Assembly (NCBI GenBank): GCA_019752335.1
Contig: JAIEMJ010000045.1
Coordinates: 62,001-126,000, forward strand
Source of the DNA: Bryobacteraceae bacterium
GTDB lineage: Bacteria; Acidobacteriota; Terriglobia; Bryobacterales; Bryobacteraceae
Direction: 5' to 3'
DNA length: 64,000 nt
Shown here: positions 23,881-35,383 of the stretch, piece by piece
Position numbering within the stretch: the first letter of the stretch is position 1
How the letters are laid out: every line of letters begins with the position of its first letter
Program-made: the position numbers and the translations under genes
Notes under the pieces: generated by a model
Database searches by the model: none
What the model saw: only the letters and a program-made list of their open reading frames with translations
What the model was told of the DNA's origin: nothing

Positions 23881-25720
23881 GAAGGCGCCCGAACGCGTGA
23901 AAAGCGAAATTACGGTGCTGGGCAGCGTGAAGGCCGAGGCGCCCGCGTCGATGACCATTGTCGGCGCGCCCGAACTGCGCACGGTGCCCGGGATCAACCT
24001 TGATGATCGCTTGCGGCAAGTGCCTGGTTTCACGCTCTTCCGCCGCTCCTCTGGGCTCACCGCGAATCCTACGACGCAGGGCGTCTCCCTGCGCGGACTC
24101 GGCTCCACCGGGGCCAGCCGGACGCTCGTGCTTTGGGACGGCGTACTGCTAAATGATCCGTTCGGTGGCTGGGTGTACTGGACGCGCGTGGCGCCCGAGA
24201 GCGTGAATCAGGTGGAAGTGACGCGCGGGGCCAGCACCTCGGTTTTTGGCGACCGCGCCATGTCGGGCTCCATCGCGCTTTTCTCTAAGCCGATTGAGAC
24301 CCGGCATTACTTCGGCGCCATTGAAGGTGGCAATCGCGGCCAAGTGACTCCGTCGGCCGGCTACTGGGATCGTCTGGGCAACTGGGGCTTTGGCGCCCAG
24401 GCGCGCGCCTTCCGCTTCGACGGCTATCCGATTGTGCCGCAGCGCATCCGCGGCCGCGTGGATACGCCGGCGAACGTCGAGTTCGTCACCGGCGACACGC
24501 GCGTCGATTACACACGCGGCGCGCATCGCGCTGGCTTGAAGCTGGATATTCTCGCCGAGGATCGCGATAATGGCACCCCGCTGCAGACCAACTCGACCTC
24601 CATCGGCAGCCTGGCCGGCAACTATGCGCGGCAATGGACCAACGATTCGCTGGCCGTCACCGGCTTCTACCAGCGCCAGGAGTACCGCGCCGGTTTCTCC
24701 GCGATCGCGGCGTCGCGCAACACGGAGACGCTCACGTTCCGGCAGAGCGTACCGGCCGAGGCGGTGGGCGGTTCGGCCGTTTACCGGCATAGCAATTCGG
24801 CCTGGAACGGCGTGTTTGGCGGCGACGTGAATCGCGTGGAAGGCACGAGCTTCGACTTTTTGAATCCTACCGGCGTGCGGCGCGGCGGCGGCGTGATCAC
24901 CCAACGCGGCGCCTTTGGGCAAACGGATTTCCGCTTCAAGGATCTGCGCCTGTTCGCCGGTGCGCGGCAGCAGTTTACCGGACTGGCCAATCGCACGCAG
25001 TTCTTCTCGCCCAGCGCCGGCTTTACCTATGGCCGCGGTGCCTGGCGAACGCGCGGCTCGGTCTATCGCGCCTTCCGCGCCCCGACGTTGAACGAGCTTT
25101 ACCGCGAGTTCCGCGCCGGCAACACGACTACCCAGGGCAACCCGGCGCTGCGCCCGGAGACGATCTTTGGCGCCGAGGTAGGGGCGGATTGGGTGGGCGA
25201 GAAGTCGCGGGCCGGCGTCACGTTCTTTCGGAACGAATTGAACGAGATCATCACCAACGTCACGCTGAGCACGACGCCGGCCTTGATCACGCGCCAGCGG
25301 CGCAACTTTGGCTCGGCCTTGAATCGCGGCATCGAAATTGACCTGCGCCACCAGTGGCGCCAATTCCGTTGGGACGGCTCCTACCTTTTCGTAGACTCGC
25401 GCTTCGCCTTGGGCGGCGCGCGGATTCCGCAGGTGGCACGGCATCAAGGATCGAGCCAACTCACGTGGAACTGGCGGCGGACGTCGGTGACGGGGAGCTT
25501 GCGCTCGGCCTCGCTGCAATTCGAGGATGACCGCAACACGCAGCTCTTACCGGGCTATGCGGCCGTGCAAGGGGTGGCGCGGCAGCAATTGACGGACCAG
25601 TTGTCGGTGCAGGTGGCCATCGAGAATCTGCTCAATCGGGAGTATCTGACGGGCTTTACGCCGGCGGCGCAGATTGGGCCCCCTCGGCTGTGGCGCGTCG
25701 GCCTGCGTTGGGAGAAGTGA
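23816..25720 (+). CDS. TonB-dependent outer-membrane receptor
   Basis: A 634-residue receptor with a signal peptide (residues 1-19, ending LLNAQ). The plug domain (about 35-150) has LRTVPGINLDDRLRQVPGF, GVSLRGLGSTGASRTLVLWDG and VEVTRGASTSVFG. The beta-barrel follows, with the usual FRAPTLNELYREF and GAEVG motifs. It ends in NLLNREYLTG...PRLWRVGLRWE, an aromatic end-strand suited for insertion by BAM. It takes up a bulky ligand with energy from TonB. The ligand is unknown. It overlaps the DUF58 gene by 65 bases and precedes the purine operon by 50 bases, so cotranscription with purine genes is possible and would hint at a purine- or ureide-related ligand. TTG 23801 is an alternative start. 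Confidence 0.88.
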   Translation: MPRPLKFCYVIILPLLNAQEPEKAPERVKSEITVLGSVKAEAPASMTIVGAPELRTVPGINLDDRLRQVPGFTLFRRSSGLTANPTTQGVSLRGLGSTGASRTLVLWDGVLLNDPFGGWVYWTRVAPESVNQVEVTRGASTSVFGDRAMSGSIALFSKPIETRHYFGAIEGGNRGQVTPSAGYWDRLGNWGFGAQARAFRFDGYPIVPQRIRGRVDTPANVEFVTGDTRVDYTRGAHRAGLKLDILAEDRDNGTPLQTNSTSIGSLAGNYARQWTNDSLAVTGFYQRQEYRAGFSAIAASRNTETLTFRQSVPAEAVGGSAVYRHSNSAWNGVFGGDVNRVEGTSFDFLNPTGVRRGGGVITQRGAFGQTDFRFKDLRLFAGARQQFTGLANRTQFFSPSAGFTYGRGAWRTRGSVYRAFRAPTLNELYREFRAGNTTTQGNPALRPETIFGAEVGADWVGEKSRAGVTFFRNELNEIITNVTLSTTPALITRQRRNFGSALNRGIEIDLRHQWRQFRWDGSYLFVDSRFALGGARIPQVARHQGSSQLTWNWRRTSVTGSLRSASLQFEDDRNTQLLPGYAAVQGVARQQLTDQLSVQVAIENLLNREYLTGFTPAAQIGPPRLWRVGLRWEK

Positions 25721-25770
25721 CGATCGTGTTAACTTCAGACAATGATCCTCCCCACTCGAGGTAGAAGCCC

Positions 25771-27115
<1,345 letters not shown>

Positions 27116-27123
<8 letters not shown>

Positions 27124-29293
27124 CCACGAGAGCGCACGCGGGCACGTTACGGGCGAGGCGCTCTATACCGACGACCTCCTTGCCAGGTTTCCGCGCTTAC
27201 TGCACGCTTGGCCCGTTTGCGCGCCGCACGCCCATGCACGGCTGCTGTCGCTCGACCCCGGCCCCGCCCTGGCCGCGCCCGGCGTGCTGCATGTGCTCAC
27301 CGGCGCCGATGTGCCCGGCGAGGGCGACTCCGGCGCGAACCGGCACGATGAGCCTTTGTTCCCGATGGAGATCCTTCACCACCGTCAGGCAGTGGCGTGG
27401 GTGCTGGGTGAGACGTTGCCGGCGGCGCAGGGCGGCGCGGCTTTGGTGCAAGCGACCTACGAACCGCTGCCCGCGATTCTCTCGATCGAGGCGGCGATCG
27501 CGGCGGAGAGCTTCCACGCGGGTCCGCACCGGCTGACTCGCGGCGACGTTTGCGTGCCCTCGTTTCTGCAACTGGAAGGCGAACTCCGCATCGGCGGTCA
27601 GGAACACTTTTACTTGGAGACGCATGCGGCGCTGGCCTGGCGCGACGAGAGCGGCGGAGTCGCGCTGCAGTGCTCGACGCAGCATCCGTCGGAGGCGCAG
27701 GAGATCGTGAGCCGCGTGTTGGGCTTGCCGCGCAACCAGATCACCGTGGAGTGCTTGCGCATGGGCGGGGCGTTCGGCGGCAAAGAGGTGCAGAGCAATC
27801 CCTTCGCGGCCATCGCCGCGCTGGGGGCCTGGGTCACCGGGCGGCCGGTGCGCGTGCGACTCACCCGCCAACTGGATATGGCGCTCACCGGTAAGCGCCA
27901 TCCTTATCTGATTCGTTACGCGGCCGGCTTCGCCGAGGACGGGCGCTTGCTCACCTTGAAGGCCCAGCTTTACTCGGACGGCGGCTGGAGCCTCGACCTT
28001 TCCGAGCCGATTCTATGGCGGTCCATCTTTCATCTCGACAACGCCTATCTGCTGCCCAACGTCGAGTGTACGGGCTACGTCTGCCGCACGCACAAGACGT
28101 CGCAGACGGCTTTTCGCGGCTTCGGTGGTCCGCAAGGTATGCTCGCCATTGAGGAGATCCTGAGCCAGGCGGCGCAGCGTTTGGGCTTGCCGGCGGAAGT
28201 GGTGCGCGAGCGCAACTTCTATCGCGAAGGCGACGTGACGCATTATGGCCAGCCCGTGAAGGACGCCGCGCGGATCACGCGCATTTGGGAGCACCTGAAG
28301 GCAACGAGCGATTTCGACGAACGCCGTCGCGCGATCACCTCGGCCAACGCGGCGTCGCCGCATCGCAAGCGCGGCTTGGCTATCACGCCGGTGAAGTTTG
28401 GCATTTCCTTTACGGCCACGTTCTTCAATCAGGCGGGTGCCTTCGTGCTGATCTTCCGCGATGGCAGCGTGCAGGTGAACCACGGTGGCACGGAGATGGG
28501 GCAGGGCCTGCAGACGAAGATTCTGCGCATCGCCGCCGGGACGTTGGGCGTGCCGCCGGAGACCATCCGGCTGATGCCCACGAATACCGGCAAGGTGCCG
28601 AATACGTCGCCCACCGCGGCGTCCGCCGGCACGGACTTGAACGGCGCCGCTGTCGCCGATGCGTGCCGCCAGTTGCGTGCCAGGTTAGACGAGGTGGCCG
28701 GCGGCAGCACCTTCGCCGAGCGTTGCGAACGCGCCTACCTGCAGCGCGTGCCGCTCTTCGCCGAAGGCTACTACCGTACGCCGGAGATTCACTACGACCG
28801 GCAAACTGGCCAGGGCCGGCCCTTCTACTACTACGCCTATGGCGCGGCCGTTTCTGAAGTGGAAATCGACCGCTTCACCGGCGACTGCCGCGTCCTGCGC
28901 GTGGATATTCTGGAAGACGTCGGCGATTCGATCTCGCCTGTGATCGACCGCGGACAGATCGAAGGCGGCTTTCTGCAAGGCCTCGGCTGGCTCACGATTG
29001 AGGAGTTGCTCTGGGACGCGCAAGGCCGCCTCGCCAGCAACAGCGCCTCCACTTACAAGCTGCCCTCCTGGTCCGAATTGCCCGATGACTTCCGCGTCGA
29101 CTTCCTGGAGCGTGCCACCGAGCCGGGCGTGATCTTCGGCAGCAAGGCCGTCGGCGAGCCGCCGCTGATGCTGGCGATTTCGGCGCGCGAAGCGATTCGC
29201 GACGCCATCGCCGCGTTTCGTCCGGGGCCGGTGCATTTGGACAGTCCGGCGACGGCGGAGCGCATTTTCTTCGCGATCCGAGGCGGCGCATGA
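27116..29293 (+). CDS. xdhB: Xanthine dehydrogenase molybdopterin-binding subunit
   Basis: A 725-residue molybdenum-cofactor subunit that oxidises hypoxanthine and xanthine to urate. Moco-contact motifs are present in order: GGAFGGKE (about residue 220), FRGFGGPQG (about 335), GGTEMGQGLQTK (about 458) and the catalytic glutamate motif GSKAVGEPPLML (about 678-690). The start ATG 27116 overlaps the xdhA stop (ATGGATAG), which signals translational coupling. Length is close to the 770-790 residues typical for XdhB. The substrate is set by context: the neighbours are all enzymes of purine breakdown. Confidence 0.93.
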
Positions 29294-30561
29294 AGGACGA
29301 ACTGCTGCGCGGGTGTATCCTCTCGCCGCTGGTGCCGTTCTACCCCGACGGCGGGCTGCTGATTCGCGAGGGGCGCATCGCGGCCTGCGGCGACTTCCAC
29401 GCCATTCATGAACCGGGTGTGCCCGTCAACGACTTGCGCGGCAGCTATCTGCTCCCCGGCTTCATCGACACGCACCTGCATTTCCCGCAACTGCGCGTGA
29501 TTGGCGGGCTCGGGCTTGAGTTACTCGATTGGCTGGATCGCTACGCGTTGCCGGAAGAGGCGCGCATGGCCGATGTCGCGCATGCTTCGCGCGTCGCGCG
29601 GGCATTCACGCACGCGCTGGCGGCGCATGGCACCACGACGGCGATGGTCTTCGGCGCGCACTTCGCCGCGGCGACGGCCGAGCTGTTCACGGCCGCGGCG
29701 GAGACGGGTCTGCGTTTGGTGAGCGGCATGGTGCTTTCAGACCGGCGCTTGCGGCCCGAACTCGAGCAGCATCCGGCGGAAGCCTACGATGCATGTACGG
29801 AGTTGATCGAGCGCTTTCACGGCCGCGGTCGCGCGCTGTACGCAGTGACGCCGCGTTTCGCCTTGTCGAACTCGGAGGCGATGCTCGAAGTCTGCCAGCG
29901 CTTGGTGACTGAGCACGAGGGCCTGCGCGTGCAGAGTCATCTGAATGAGAATCCGCGCGAGATCGCCGCCGTCGCGGAGCTGTTTTCCGGCGCGACGGAT
30001 TACTTCGCGGTCTACGAGCGCTACGGCTTATGCGGCCCGCGCGCGGTGATGGCGCACAACGTTCACCCTACGGAAGGCGAGTTGGCGCGGCTGGCGCGCA
30101 CGCGCACCTCGGTGGCGCATTGTCCTTGCAGCAACGCCGCTTTGGGGAGCGGCATCTTTCCGCTGCGCCGTCATCTGGCGGCGGGCGTGCATGTCGCGCT
30201 GGGTACCGACGTCGGCGGGGGCACCGGCTTTGGTATGCCAAAGGAAGCCTTGCAGGCCTACCTGCTGCAGCGCGTGGCGCCATCCGGGATGACGCTCGAC
30301 CCCGCGCAACTGCTCTACCTGTCGACGTTGGCCGGTGCGGAGGCTTTGGGGCTCGCGGATGTCACCGGCAGCTTAACGGTGGGCAAGGCGGCGGATCTGG
30401 TCTGCTTGAGTCCGCCCGCGGGGAGTCCGCTGGCGGCGTCGCTGGAACTGGCCGAGACGGCGGAGAGTATTCTCGCCGCGCTGTTTACGCAGGCGGGCAG
30501 CGAGAGTGTGCGCGAGGTCCGCGTGGAGGGCGATGTGATTTTTGCGAGGGACGCCGCATGA
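29290..30561 (+). CDS. guaD: Guanine deaminase
   Basis: A 423-residue amidohydrolase that converts guanine to xanthine and ammonia. The metal motif H62-x-H64 is in PGFIDTHLHFPQ, which is diagnostic for guanine deaminase. VTPRFALS (about 195), SHLNEN (about 217) and GTDVGGGTGFGM (about 307) complete the active site. It starts 4 bases before the xdhB stop (ATGA). Its role is to feed guanine into the xanthine dehydrogenase step. Confidence 0.93.
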   Translation: MKDELLRGCILSPLVPFYPDGGLLIREGRIAACGDFHAIHEPGVPVNDLRGSYLLPGFIDTHLHFPQLRVIGGLGLELLDWLDRYALPEEARMADVAHASRVARAFTHALAAHGTTTAMVFGAHFAAATAELFTAAAETGLRLVSGMVLSDRRLRPELEQHPAEAYDACTELIERFHGRGRALYAVTPRFALSNSEAMLEVCQRLVTEHEGLRVQSHLNENPREIAAVAELFSGATDYFAVYERYGLCGPRAVMAHNVHPTEGELARLARTRTSVAHCPCSNAALGSGIFPLRRHLAAGVHVALGTDVGGGTGFGMPKEALQAYLLQRVAPSGMTLDPAQLLYLSTLAGAEALGLADVTGSLTVGKAADLVCLSPPAGSPLAASLELAETAESILAALFTQAGSESVREVRVEGDVIFARDAA

Positions 30562-31055
30562 CGATGCAGGAAGTGAATGGCTTGGCGCCGCTCGAGTTTG
30601 TAGAGCGAGTCGGCTGGGTGTTTGAGCATACGCCGTGGGTGGCGGAGCGAGCCTTGGCTGGGCGGCCTTATGCGACGCTCTCGGACTTACACGCGGCGAT
30701 GTGGCAGAAGGTGCAGTCCGCTACGCGGGAAGAGCAGTTGGCTTTGTTGCGCGCGCATCCGGATCTGGGGGCGCGGGCGCGGATGAGCGACGCGTCGCAA
30801 GGGGAGCAGGCGGGGGCGGGGCTGGATCGTTTGACGGCGGAAGAATTCGCTCGCTTGCAAGCGGCCAATGCGGCTTACCGGGAGAAGTTTGGCTTTCCGT
30901 TTCTCTTCGCGGTGAAGGGGAGCACGAAGCATGACATCCTGGAGTCGATTGAGCGTCGCGTGTACGGCGATTGGGAGACGGAATTCGCCACGGCCTTGGA
31001 GCAGGTATTTCGCATCGCCGGGTTTCGTCTGGCGGACACGATTCAGCAGGAGTAA
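30558..31055 (+). CDS. uraD: 2-oxo-4-hydroxy-4-carboxy-5-ureidoimidazoline (OHCU) decarboxylase
   Basis: A 165-residue all-helical protein. The family motifs are visible: FVERVGWVFEHTPWVAERAL at the N-terminus, the substrate-binding segment LLRAHPDLG (about residue 68) with the catalytic histidine, SASQ-like SDASQGEQAGAGLD, and the C-terminal KFGFPFLFAVKG. It performs the last of three steps from urate to S-allantoin. The ATG overlaps the guaD stop in ATGA. The spacing to the uricase gene is 5 bases. A much longer frame upstream in the guaD region is only a shadow. Confidence 0.93.
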   Translation: MTMQEVNGLAPLEFVERVGWVFEHTPWVAERALAGRPYATLSDLHAAMWQKVQSATREEQLALLRAHPDLGARARMSDASQGEQAGAGLDRLTAEEFARLQAANAAYREKFGFPFLFAVKGSTKHDILESIERRVYGDWETEFATALEQVFRIAGFRLADTIQQE

Positions 31056-31060
31056 CTCAG

Positions 31061-31885
31061 ATGGAACAATTTACCAGCGGTTGGAAACGGAATTACTACG
31101 GCAAAGGCGACGTCAATGTCTATCGTCTGCAGCGGGACGGCCAGGGTGAACATCCGTTTTTCGGAGCCAACGTCAAGGTGTCACTCTACGGCGACGCTTT
31201 CTGGCCCACCTATACTCATGGCGATAACACGGGCCTGATTGCAACGGACTCGATGAAGAATTTCATTCAACGCGAGACGTTGAATTACCACGGCGGCGAC
31301 CTCTTTGCTTACTGCCGCTTTCTGGCGGAGAAATTCCTGGGACTTTATCCGCAGGTCGAAGGCCTGCAAATTTCGGCGTCGGAGATTCCTTATCGCCGCA
31401 CGGGCCGGATGTCGTTTACTCCCGCTGGTCCGGAAGCGCGCACCGCGCGGCTCGAAATGAACCGCACCGGAGTGGTGGAAGCTGTCGCGGGCGTCGCGGG
31501 CTTTCGGCTGTTGCGCCTCGGTGGTAGCGCCTTCACGGGTTTCGTACGCGACGAGTACACCACGCTGCCCGAAATTAAGAATCGTCCCTTGCATATGTGG
31601 CTGGATTTGGAGTGGACTTGTTCGGATGAAGCTCCGGGCGTCCTGGCGGCCGGCATTCGGGAGATTACGTTTCAGTTGTTCGACGAGTTTGAGAGCGGCA
31701 GCATTCAGGAGGTAATCTATCAACTCGGCACGCGGCTGCTGGCGACTTACTCGCAAATCGCGGAAGTCCATTTGGAGGCCAATAATCGGACTTGGGATAC
31801 CGTAGCCGAACAAGGCGACGTGATGGGCGTCTTTACTGAGGCGCGGCCACCCTACGGATGCCTCGGCTTGCGGATGAAGCGCTAA
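31061..31885 (+). CDS. pucL: Urate oxidase (uricase)
   Basis: A 274-residue cofactor-free uricase made of T-fold domains. Recognisable are [11 protein letters not shown], the catalytic Thr segment [17 protein letters not shown] (about 50-66), the first-domain end [33 protein letters not shown] (about 165) and the Gln/Asn region [17 protein letters not shown] (about 225). It oxidises urate to 5-hydroxyisourate with O2 and releases H2O2. CAGGAG lies 8 bases before ATG 31061. The stop overlaps the start of uraH (TAATG). Confidence 0.93.
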   Translation: MEQFTSGWKRNYYGKGDVNVYRLQRDGQGEHPFFGANVKVSLYGDAFWPTYTHGDNTGLIATDSMKNFIQRETLNYHGGDLFAYCRFLAEKFLGLYPQVEGLQISASEIPYRRTGRMSFTPAGPEARTARLEMNRTGVVEAVAGVAGFRLLRLGGSAFTGFVRDEYTTLPEIKNRPLHMWLDLEWTCSDEAPGVLAAGIREITFQLFDEFESGSIQEVIYQLGTRLLATYSQIAEVHLEANNRTWDTVAEQGDVMGVFTEARPPYGCLGLRMKR

Positions 31886-32223
31886 TGGGACGGCTCTCCA
31901 CCCACGTCCTGGATACGGCCCTCGGCCGCCCCGCCTCGGGACTCGTGCTGCACTTGCATCGGCTGTCAGATTCGCGGGAGCACTTGAAGACAGCCACGAC
32001 GAATCAGGATGGCCGCACGGATGAGCCACTGTTACTAGAGGCTGTGCCTGGTACCTATGAATTGACGTTTCTCGCCGGCGACTATCTTCGTGCTAAGGGC
32101 TACGAATTGGCCGAGCCGGCTTTTCTGGACGAAGTCGTGATCCGCTTTGGCATCGCGACGGGCAACTACCACGTGCCTTTATTGCTCTCGCCGTACGGCT
32201 ATAGTACTTATCGAGGTTCTTGA
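31885..32223 (+). CDS. uraH: 5-hydroxyisourate hydrolase (transthyretin-like)
   Basis: A 112-residue protein. [16 protein letters not shown] is the standard N-terminal motif with the catalytic histidine. [12 protein letters not shown] carries the conserved Arg. The protein ends in the diagnostic tetrapeptide YRGS after [14 protein letters not shown]. It opens the ring of 5-hydroxyisourate to OHCU. It overlaps the uricase stop by one base and is followed without a gap by a GTG-started amidohydrolase gene. Confidence 0.95.
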   Translation: MGRLSTHVLDTALGRPASGLVLHLHRLSDSREHLKTATTNQDGRTDEPLLLEAVPGTYELTFLAGDYLRAKGYELAEPAFLDEVVIRFGIATGNYHVPLLLSPYGYSTYRGS

Positions 32224-33369
32224 GTGAAAGCTGCCCAAGCCGTTGTCGATCATTGCCGCCACATTGCGACTTACTCCGAAGTAAGTGGCCAGACGACGCG
32301 TACGTTTCTGTCGCCGCCGATGCGCGGCGTCCACGAATACCTGACTAACTGGATGCGCAGCCTGGGTATGTCCACCCGGTTGGACCGAGCGGGTAACTTG
32401 CGCGGTACTTACGGCCAAGGCCCGGCGTTCGTCATTGCCTCGCACCTGGACACGGTGCCGAACGCCGGTGCGTTTGACGGCATTCTGGGCGTCGTGATGG
32501 GCATCATGCTGGTGGAGCTACTCGCGGGCGAGCCTTGCTCCGTTGAGGTGATCGGATTCTCGGAGGAGGAAGGAGTCCGCTTCGGTGTGCCCTTCATCGG
32601 CAGCCGCTCCTGGATGGGAGACCGCATGCTGCTGGATCGTCCCGATGTCGCCGAAGTGATTCGCGCTTATGGGTTGGATCCGTCGGCCGATGAGCCGGCG
32701 GGCAATTATCGCGGATATTTGGAATTTCACATCGAACAGGGACCCGTGCTCGAAAGCCTGAATCTGCCCCTCGCGGTGGTGGACTCCATCGTCGGACTGT
32801 CGCGCTGGGAACTCACCTTCACGGGCCACGCGAATCACGCCGGCACGACGCCCATGCCCTTGCGCCGCGACGCGCTCGCGGCGGCGGCCGAATGGATTCT
32901 GGCGGTGGAGGCCGAGGGCCAAGCCGACGGCGTGGCTACGGTGGGCCACTTACAGTTGGAGCCGAATGCGCGTAACGCGATCAATGGCCAAGTGGTGGCC
33001 AGCCTGGATGTGCGCCACCCGCGCGACGAAGTGCGCTTGGCCGCGGTGGAGCGGTTGCTCGCGCGCGCCAGCGCGAATGCGGCGCGACGCGGAGTGTCGG
33101 TAACCTCTCGCTTGCACCTCGATCAAGTGGCGGTGCCGATGGATCCCGCTTTGACGCAACAACTCGCCGACGCGGTGGAGGGCGGCGCGCATCGGATGAC
33201 GAGCGGCGCCGGGCACGACGCCATGATCGTAGCGCCGCATCTACCGGCGGCGATGCTGTTTTTGCGGAGCCCGGGAGGGGTCAGCCATCATCCCACGGAG
33301 AATGTGTTGGTGGAGGATGTGGTGGCCGCGTTGCAGGTGGGTATGAGGTTTCTGAAGTGTTTGAATTAG
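32224..33369 (+). CDS. allC: Allantoate amidohydrolase (M20 family)
   Basis: A 381-residue M20/hydantoinase-carbamoylase-family enzyme. The dimetal site is visible: His74 and Asp85 in ASHLDTVPNAGAFDG, Glu114-116 in GFSEEEGVRFG, the His of FHIEQGP near residue 175, and a C-terminal GVSHHPTE. The dimerisation domain carries GHANHAGTTPM. By family and position it splits allantoate to S-ureidoglycine, CO2 and ammonia. The start is GTG immediately after the uraH stop. A second, divergent M20 gene lies at 35380 in the same operon, so the two must divide ureide substrates; I assign allantoate here because the gene precedes allB and allE, but an exchange of roles is possible. Confidence 0.82.
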   Translation: MKAAQAVVDHCRHIATYSEVSGQTTRTFLSPPMRGVHEYLTNWMRSLGMSTRLDRAGNLRGTYGQGPAFVIASHLDTVPNAGAFDGILGVVMGIMLVELLAGEPCSVEVIGFSEEEGVRFGVPFIGSRSWMGDRMLLDRPDVAEVIRAYGLDPSADEPAGNYRGYLEFHIEQGPVLESLNLPLAVVDSIVGLSRWELTFTGHANHAGTTPMPLRRDALAAAAEWILAVEAEGQADGVATVGHLQLEPNARNAINGQVVASLDVRHPRDEVRLAAVERLLARASANAARRGVSVTSRLHLDQVAVPMDPALTQQLADAVEGGAHRMTSGAGHDAMIVAPHLPAAMLFLRSPGGVSHHPTENVLVEDVVAALQVGMRFLKCLN

Positions 33370-34691
33370 CCATTCGCGGAGGCACGCTGGTAACGCCGTC
33401 TGGGCTCCTTGAAGCCGACATCGCCATCGCCGACGGCCGCGTCGCCGCCATCGGGTCCGAGGCGGGCCGCGCGCGGAGCGAAATCGACGCCCGCGGACTC
33501 CACGTCTTCCCCGGCGTGATCGACTCCCACGTTCACTTCAACGAGCCCGGTCGCACCGAGTGGGAAGGCGCGCTCACCGGCAGCCACGCGCTCGCCGCCG
33601 GTGGGGGCACGCTCTTTTGCGACATGCCGCTCAACTCAACGCCCTGCACCACGAATCGCACGGAGTTCGTTCGTAAGCACGAGGCTTTGGCGCAGAGCGC
33701 TATTACGGACTTTGCCCTGTGGGGCGGCCTGATTCCCGGCAATCTGGCCGAACTGGCTGGCCTCGCCGAAGTGGGAGTGATGGGCTTCAAGGCCTTCATG
33801 TCGAACTCCGGACTGCCGGAGTTCCCCCATGCCGATGACCTCACGTTGCTGGAAGGCATGGCCGAGGCGGCGCGGCTGGGTTTGCCCGTCGCGGTACACG
33901 CCGAGAATGATGCGCTCACCCAGGATCTTTCCGTGCGCGCGCTCCGCGAAGGCCGCACTGGCGTCCGTGACTTCCTCACGGCGCGGCCGGTGATCGCCGA
34001 AGTGGAGGCGATCTCCCGGGCCACGCGCTTTGCCGAAGAGACCGGTGCGCGGTTGCATATCGTCCACATCAGCTCGGGCCGGGGCGTCGCGGTGGCGGCG
34101 GAGGCGAGGGCGCGCGGCGTCGACGTGACGATGGAGACTTGCCCGCACTATCTCTTCTTCACGGTGGAGGACGTCGAGCGAATCGGCGTCGCGGCGAAGT
34201 GCGCGCCGCCGATTCGCGATGCGGCGGAGCGCGAAGCGCTTTGGACCGCGTTGCTCGACGGCACGCTCGATCTGGTCGCCTCGGACCATTCACCCGCCGC
34301 GCCCGAACACAAGACGGGCGACTTCTTCCGCGCCTGGGGCGGCATTGCGGGCGTACAGAGCACGCTGGCCGTGCTCCTCAACGGCCATTTCGAACGCGGC
34401 CTGAGTTTGCTCCGCATCGCGCAGCTCTTATCGTCGAAGCCGGCGGAACGCTATCGTTTGCCCGGCAAGGGAAGCCTCGCGCTGGGCTACGACGCCGACC
34501 TGGCGTTGGTGGACCTGAGCGCGACGCATCGGTTGCGGCATCTGCATCAGCGCCATGCGATGAGCCCGTACCTTGACTCTGCGTTTCGCGGCGTCGTGCG
34601 CCGCACGCTGCGGCGGGGCGAAACGATTTTTGAAGATGGCCGCGTCACGGCGCGCACGCCAGGAAGGCTGGTAGCCCCATGCACCACTTAG
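33357..34691 (+). CDS. allB: Allantoinase
   Basis: A 444-residue cyclic amidohydrolase that opens S-allantoin to allantoate. Metal motifs: His58-x-His60 in GVIDSHVHFNEPGRTEWEG (the FNEPGRTEWEG string is typical of allantoinase rather than dihydroorotase), the carboxylated Lys145 in GVMGFKAFMSNSG, VHAEN, HIVHISSG and SDHSPA. The GTG start overlaps the allC end by 13 bases. The gene end overlaps allE by 13 bases. Confidence 0.93.
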   Translation: MFELAIRGGTLVTPSGLLEADIAIADGRVAAIGSEAGRARSEIDARGLHVFPGVIDSHVHFNEPGRTEWEGALTGSHALAAGGGTLFCDMPLNSTPCTTNRTEFVRKHEALAQSAITDFALWGGLIPGNLAELAGLAEVGVMGFKAFMSNSGLPEFPHADDLTLLEGMAEAARLGLPVAVHAENDALTQDLSVRALREGRTGVRDFLTARPVIAEVEAISRATRFAEETGARLHIVHISSGRGVAVAAEARARGVDVTMETCPHYLFFTVEDVERIGVAAKCAPPIRDAAEREALWTALLDGTLDLVASDHSPAAPEHKTGDFFRAWGGIAGVQSTLAVLLNGHFERGLSLLRIAQLLSSKPAERYRLPGKGSLALGYDADLALVDLSATHRLRHLHQRHAMSPYLDSAFRGVVRRTLRRGETIFEDGRVTARTPGRLVAPCTT

Positions 34692-35383
34692 GACACACCC
34701 GCAGCCGCCACACGGCGAACCACTTGCTCCACACGCCGGATGCCTTTGTCCGGGCCCCTTGGCCGGGCATGACGAAGGCCACGGCGGTGGTCCATACGGC
34801 TCCGGTGACCGGCGCGAAGTTCACGCAGTATACTGCCGAGTTCAGCCAGGGCGGGGAACTGGCCGCGGGCCCGCACCAGCGTTTCGTCTACGTGCTGGAA
34901 GGCCAGGTGCAAGCCGCGGGCCAGACGTTGGCGGCTGGCGACTACGCCTACTTGCCCAGCGACGGCGCCTTGCTGGCTCTCACGGCGGCGCGGGTCGCGG
35001 TGATCGAAAAGCCGTATCAAGGTGTCGCGATGCCTGGCGGCCTTACGGGCCGCGAGAGCGACATCGCGCCGCAACCGCTGATGGGGGACCCGGATCTCGA
35101 AGTGCGCTCCCTGATACCGGCGGACCCGGCCTTCGACTTCGCCGTAAACACGATGACCTTCGCGCCAGGCGCGACGTTACCCATGGTGGAGATTCATGTG
35201 ATGGAGCACGGGCTGCTCTTCCTGGCCGGCGGTGGCATCTATCGCCTCGGCGACGACTGGTATCCCGTCACCGCCGGCGACTTCATCTACATGGCGCCCT
35301 ACTGTCCGCAGTGGTTCGGCGCGCTCGGTAAGTCGCCGGCGAAGTACCTCATCTACAAAGATTGGAACCGGCCACCCTTATGA
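34679..35383 (+). CDS. allE: (S)-ureidoglycine aminohydrolase (bicupin)
   Basis: A 234-residue bicupin. The first cupin includes PHQRFVYVLEGQVQAAG and LAAGDYAYLPSD. The second, which binds the Mn in this family, has MVEIHVMEHGLLFLAGGGIYRLG and TAGDFIYMAPYCPQWF, with the metal ligands Glu, His, His and Gln visible. It converts S-ureidoglycine to S-ureidoglycolate and ammonia, the step after allantoate amidohydrolase. ATG 34679 lies within the allB end; ATGA couples it to the next gene. Confidence 0.92.
   Translation: MHHLGHTRSRHTANHLLHTPDAFVRAPWPGMTKATAVVHTAPVTGAKFTQYTAEFSQGGELAAGPHQRFVYVLEGQVQAAGQTLAAGDYAYLPSDGALLALTAARVAVIEKPYQGVAMPGGLTGRESDIAPQPLMGDPDLEVRSLIPADPAFDFAVNTMTFAPGATLPMVEIHVMEHGLLFLAGGGIYRLGDDWYPVTAGDFIYMAPYCPQWFGALGKSPAKYLIYKDWNRPPL

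Noticed and set aside
24149-25519. A 456-codon leftward open frame within the TonB receptor gene
   Set aside because: Antisense shadow of an obvious receptor; Arg/Ala-rich with no domain.
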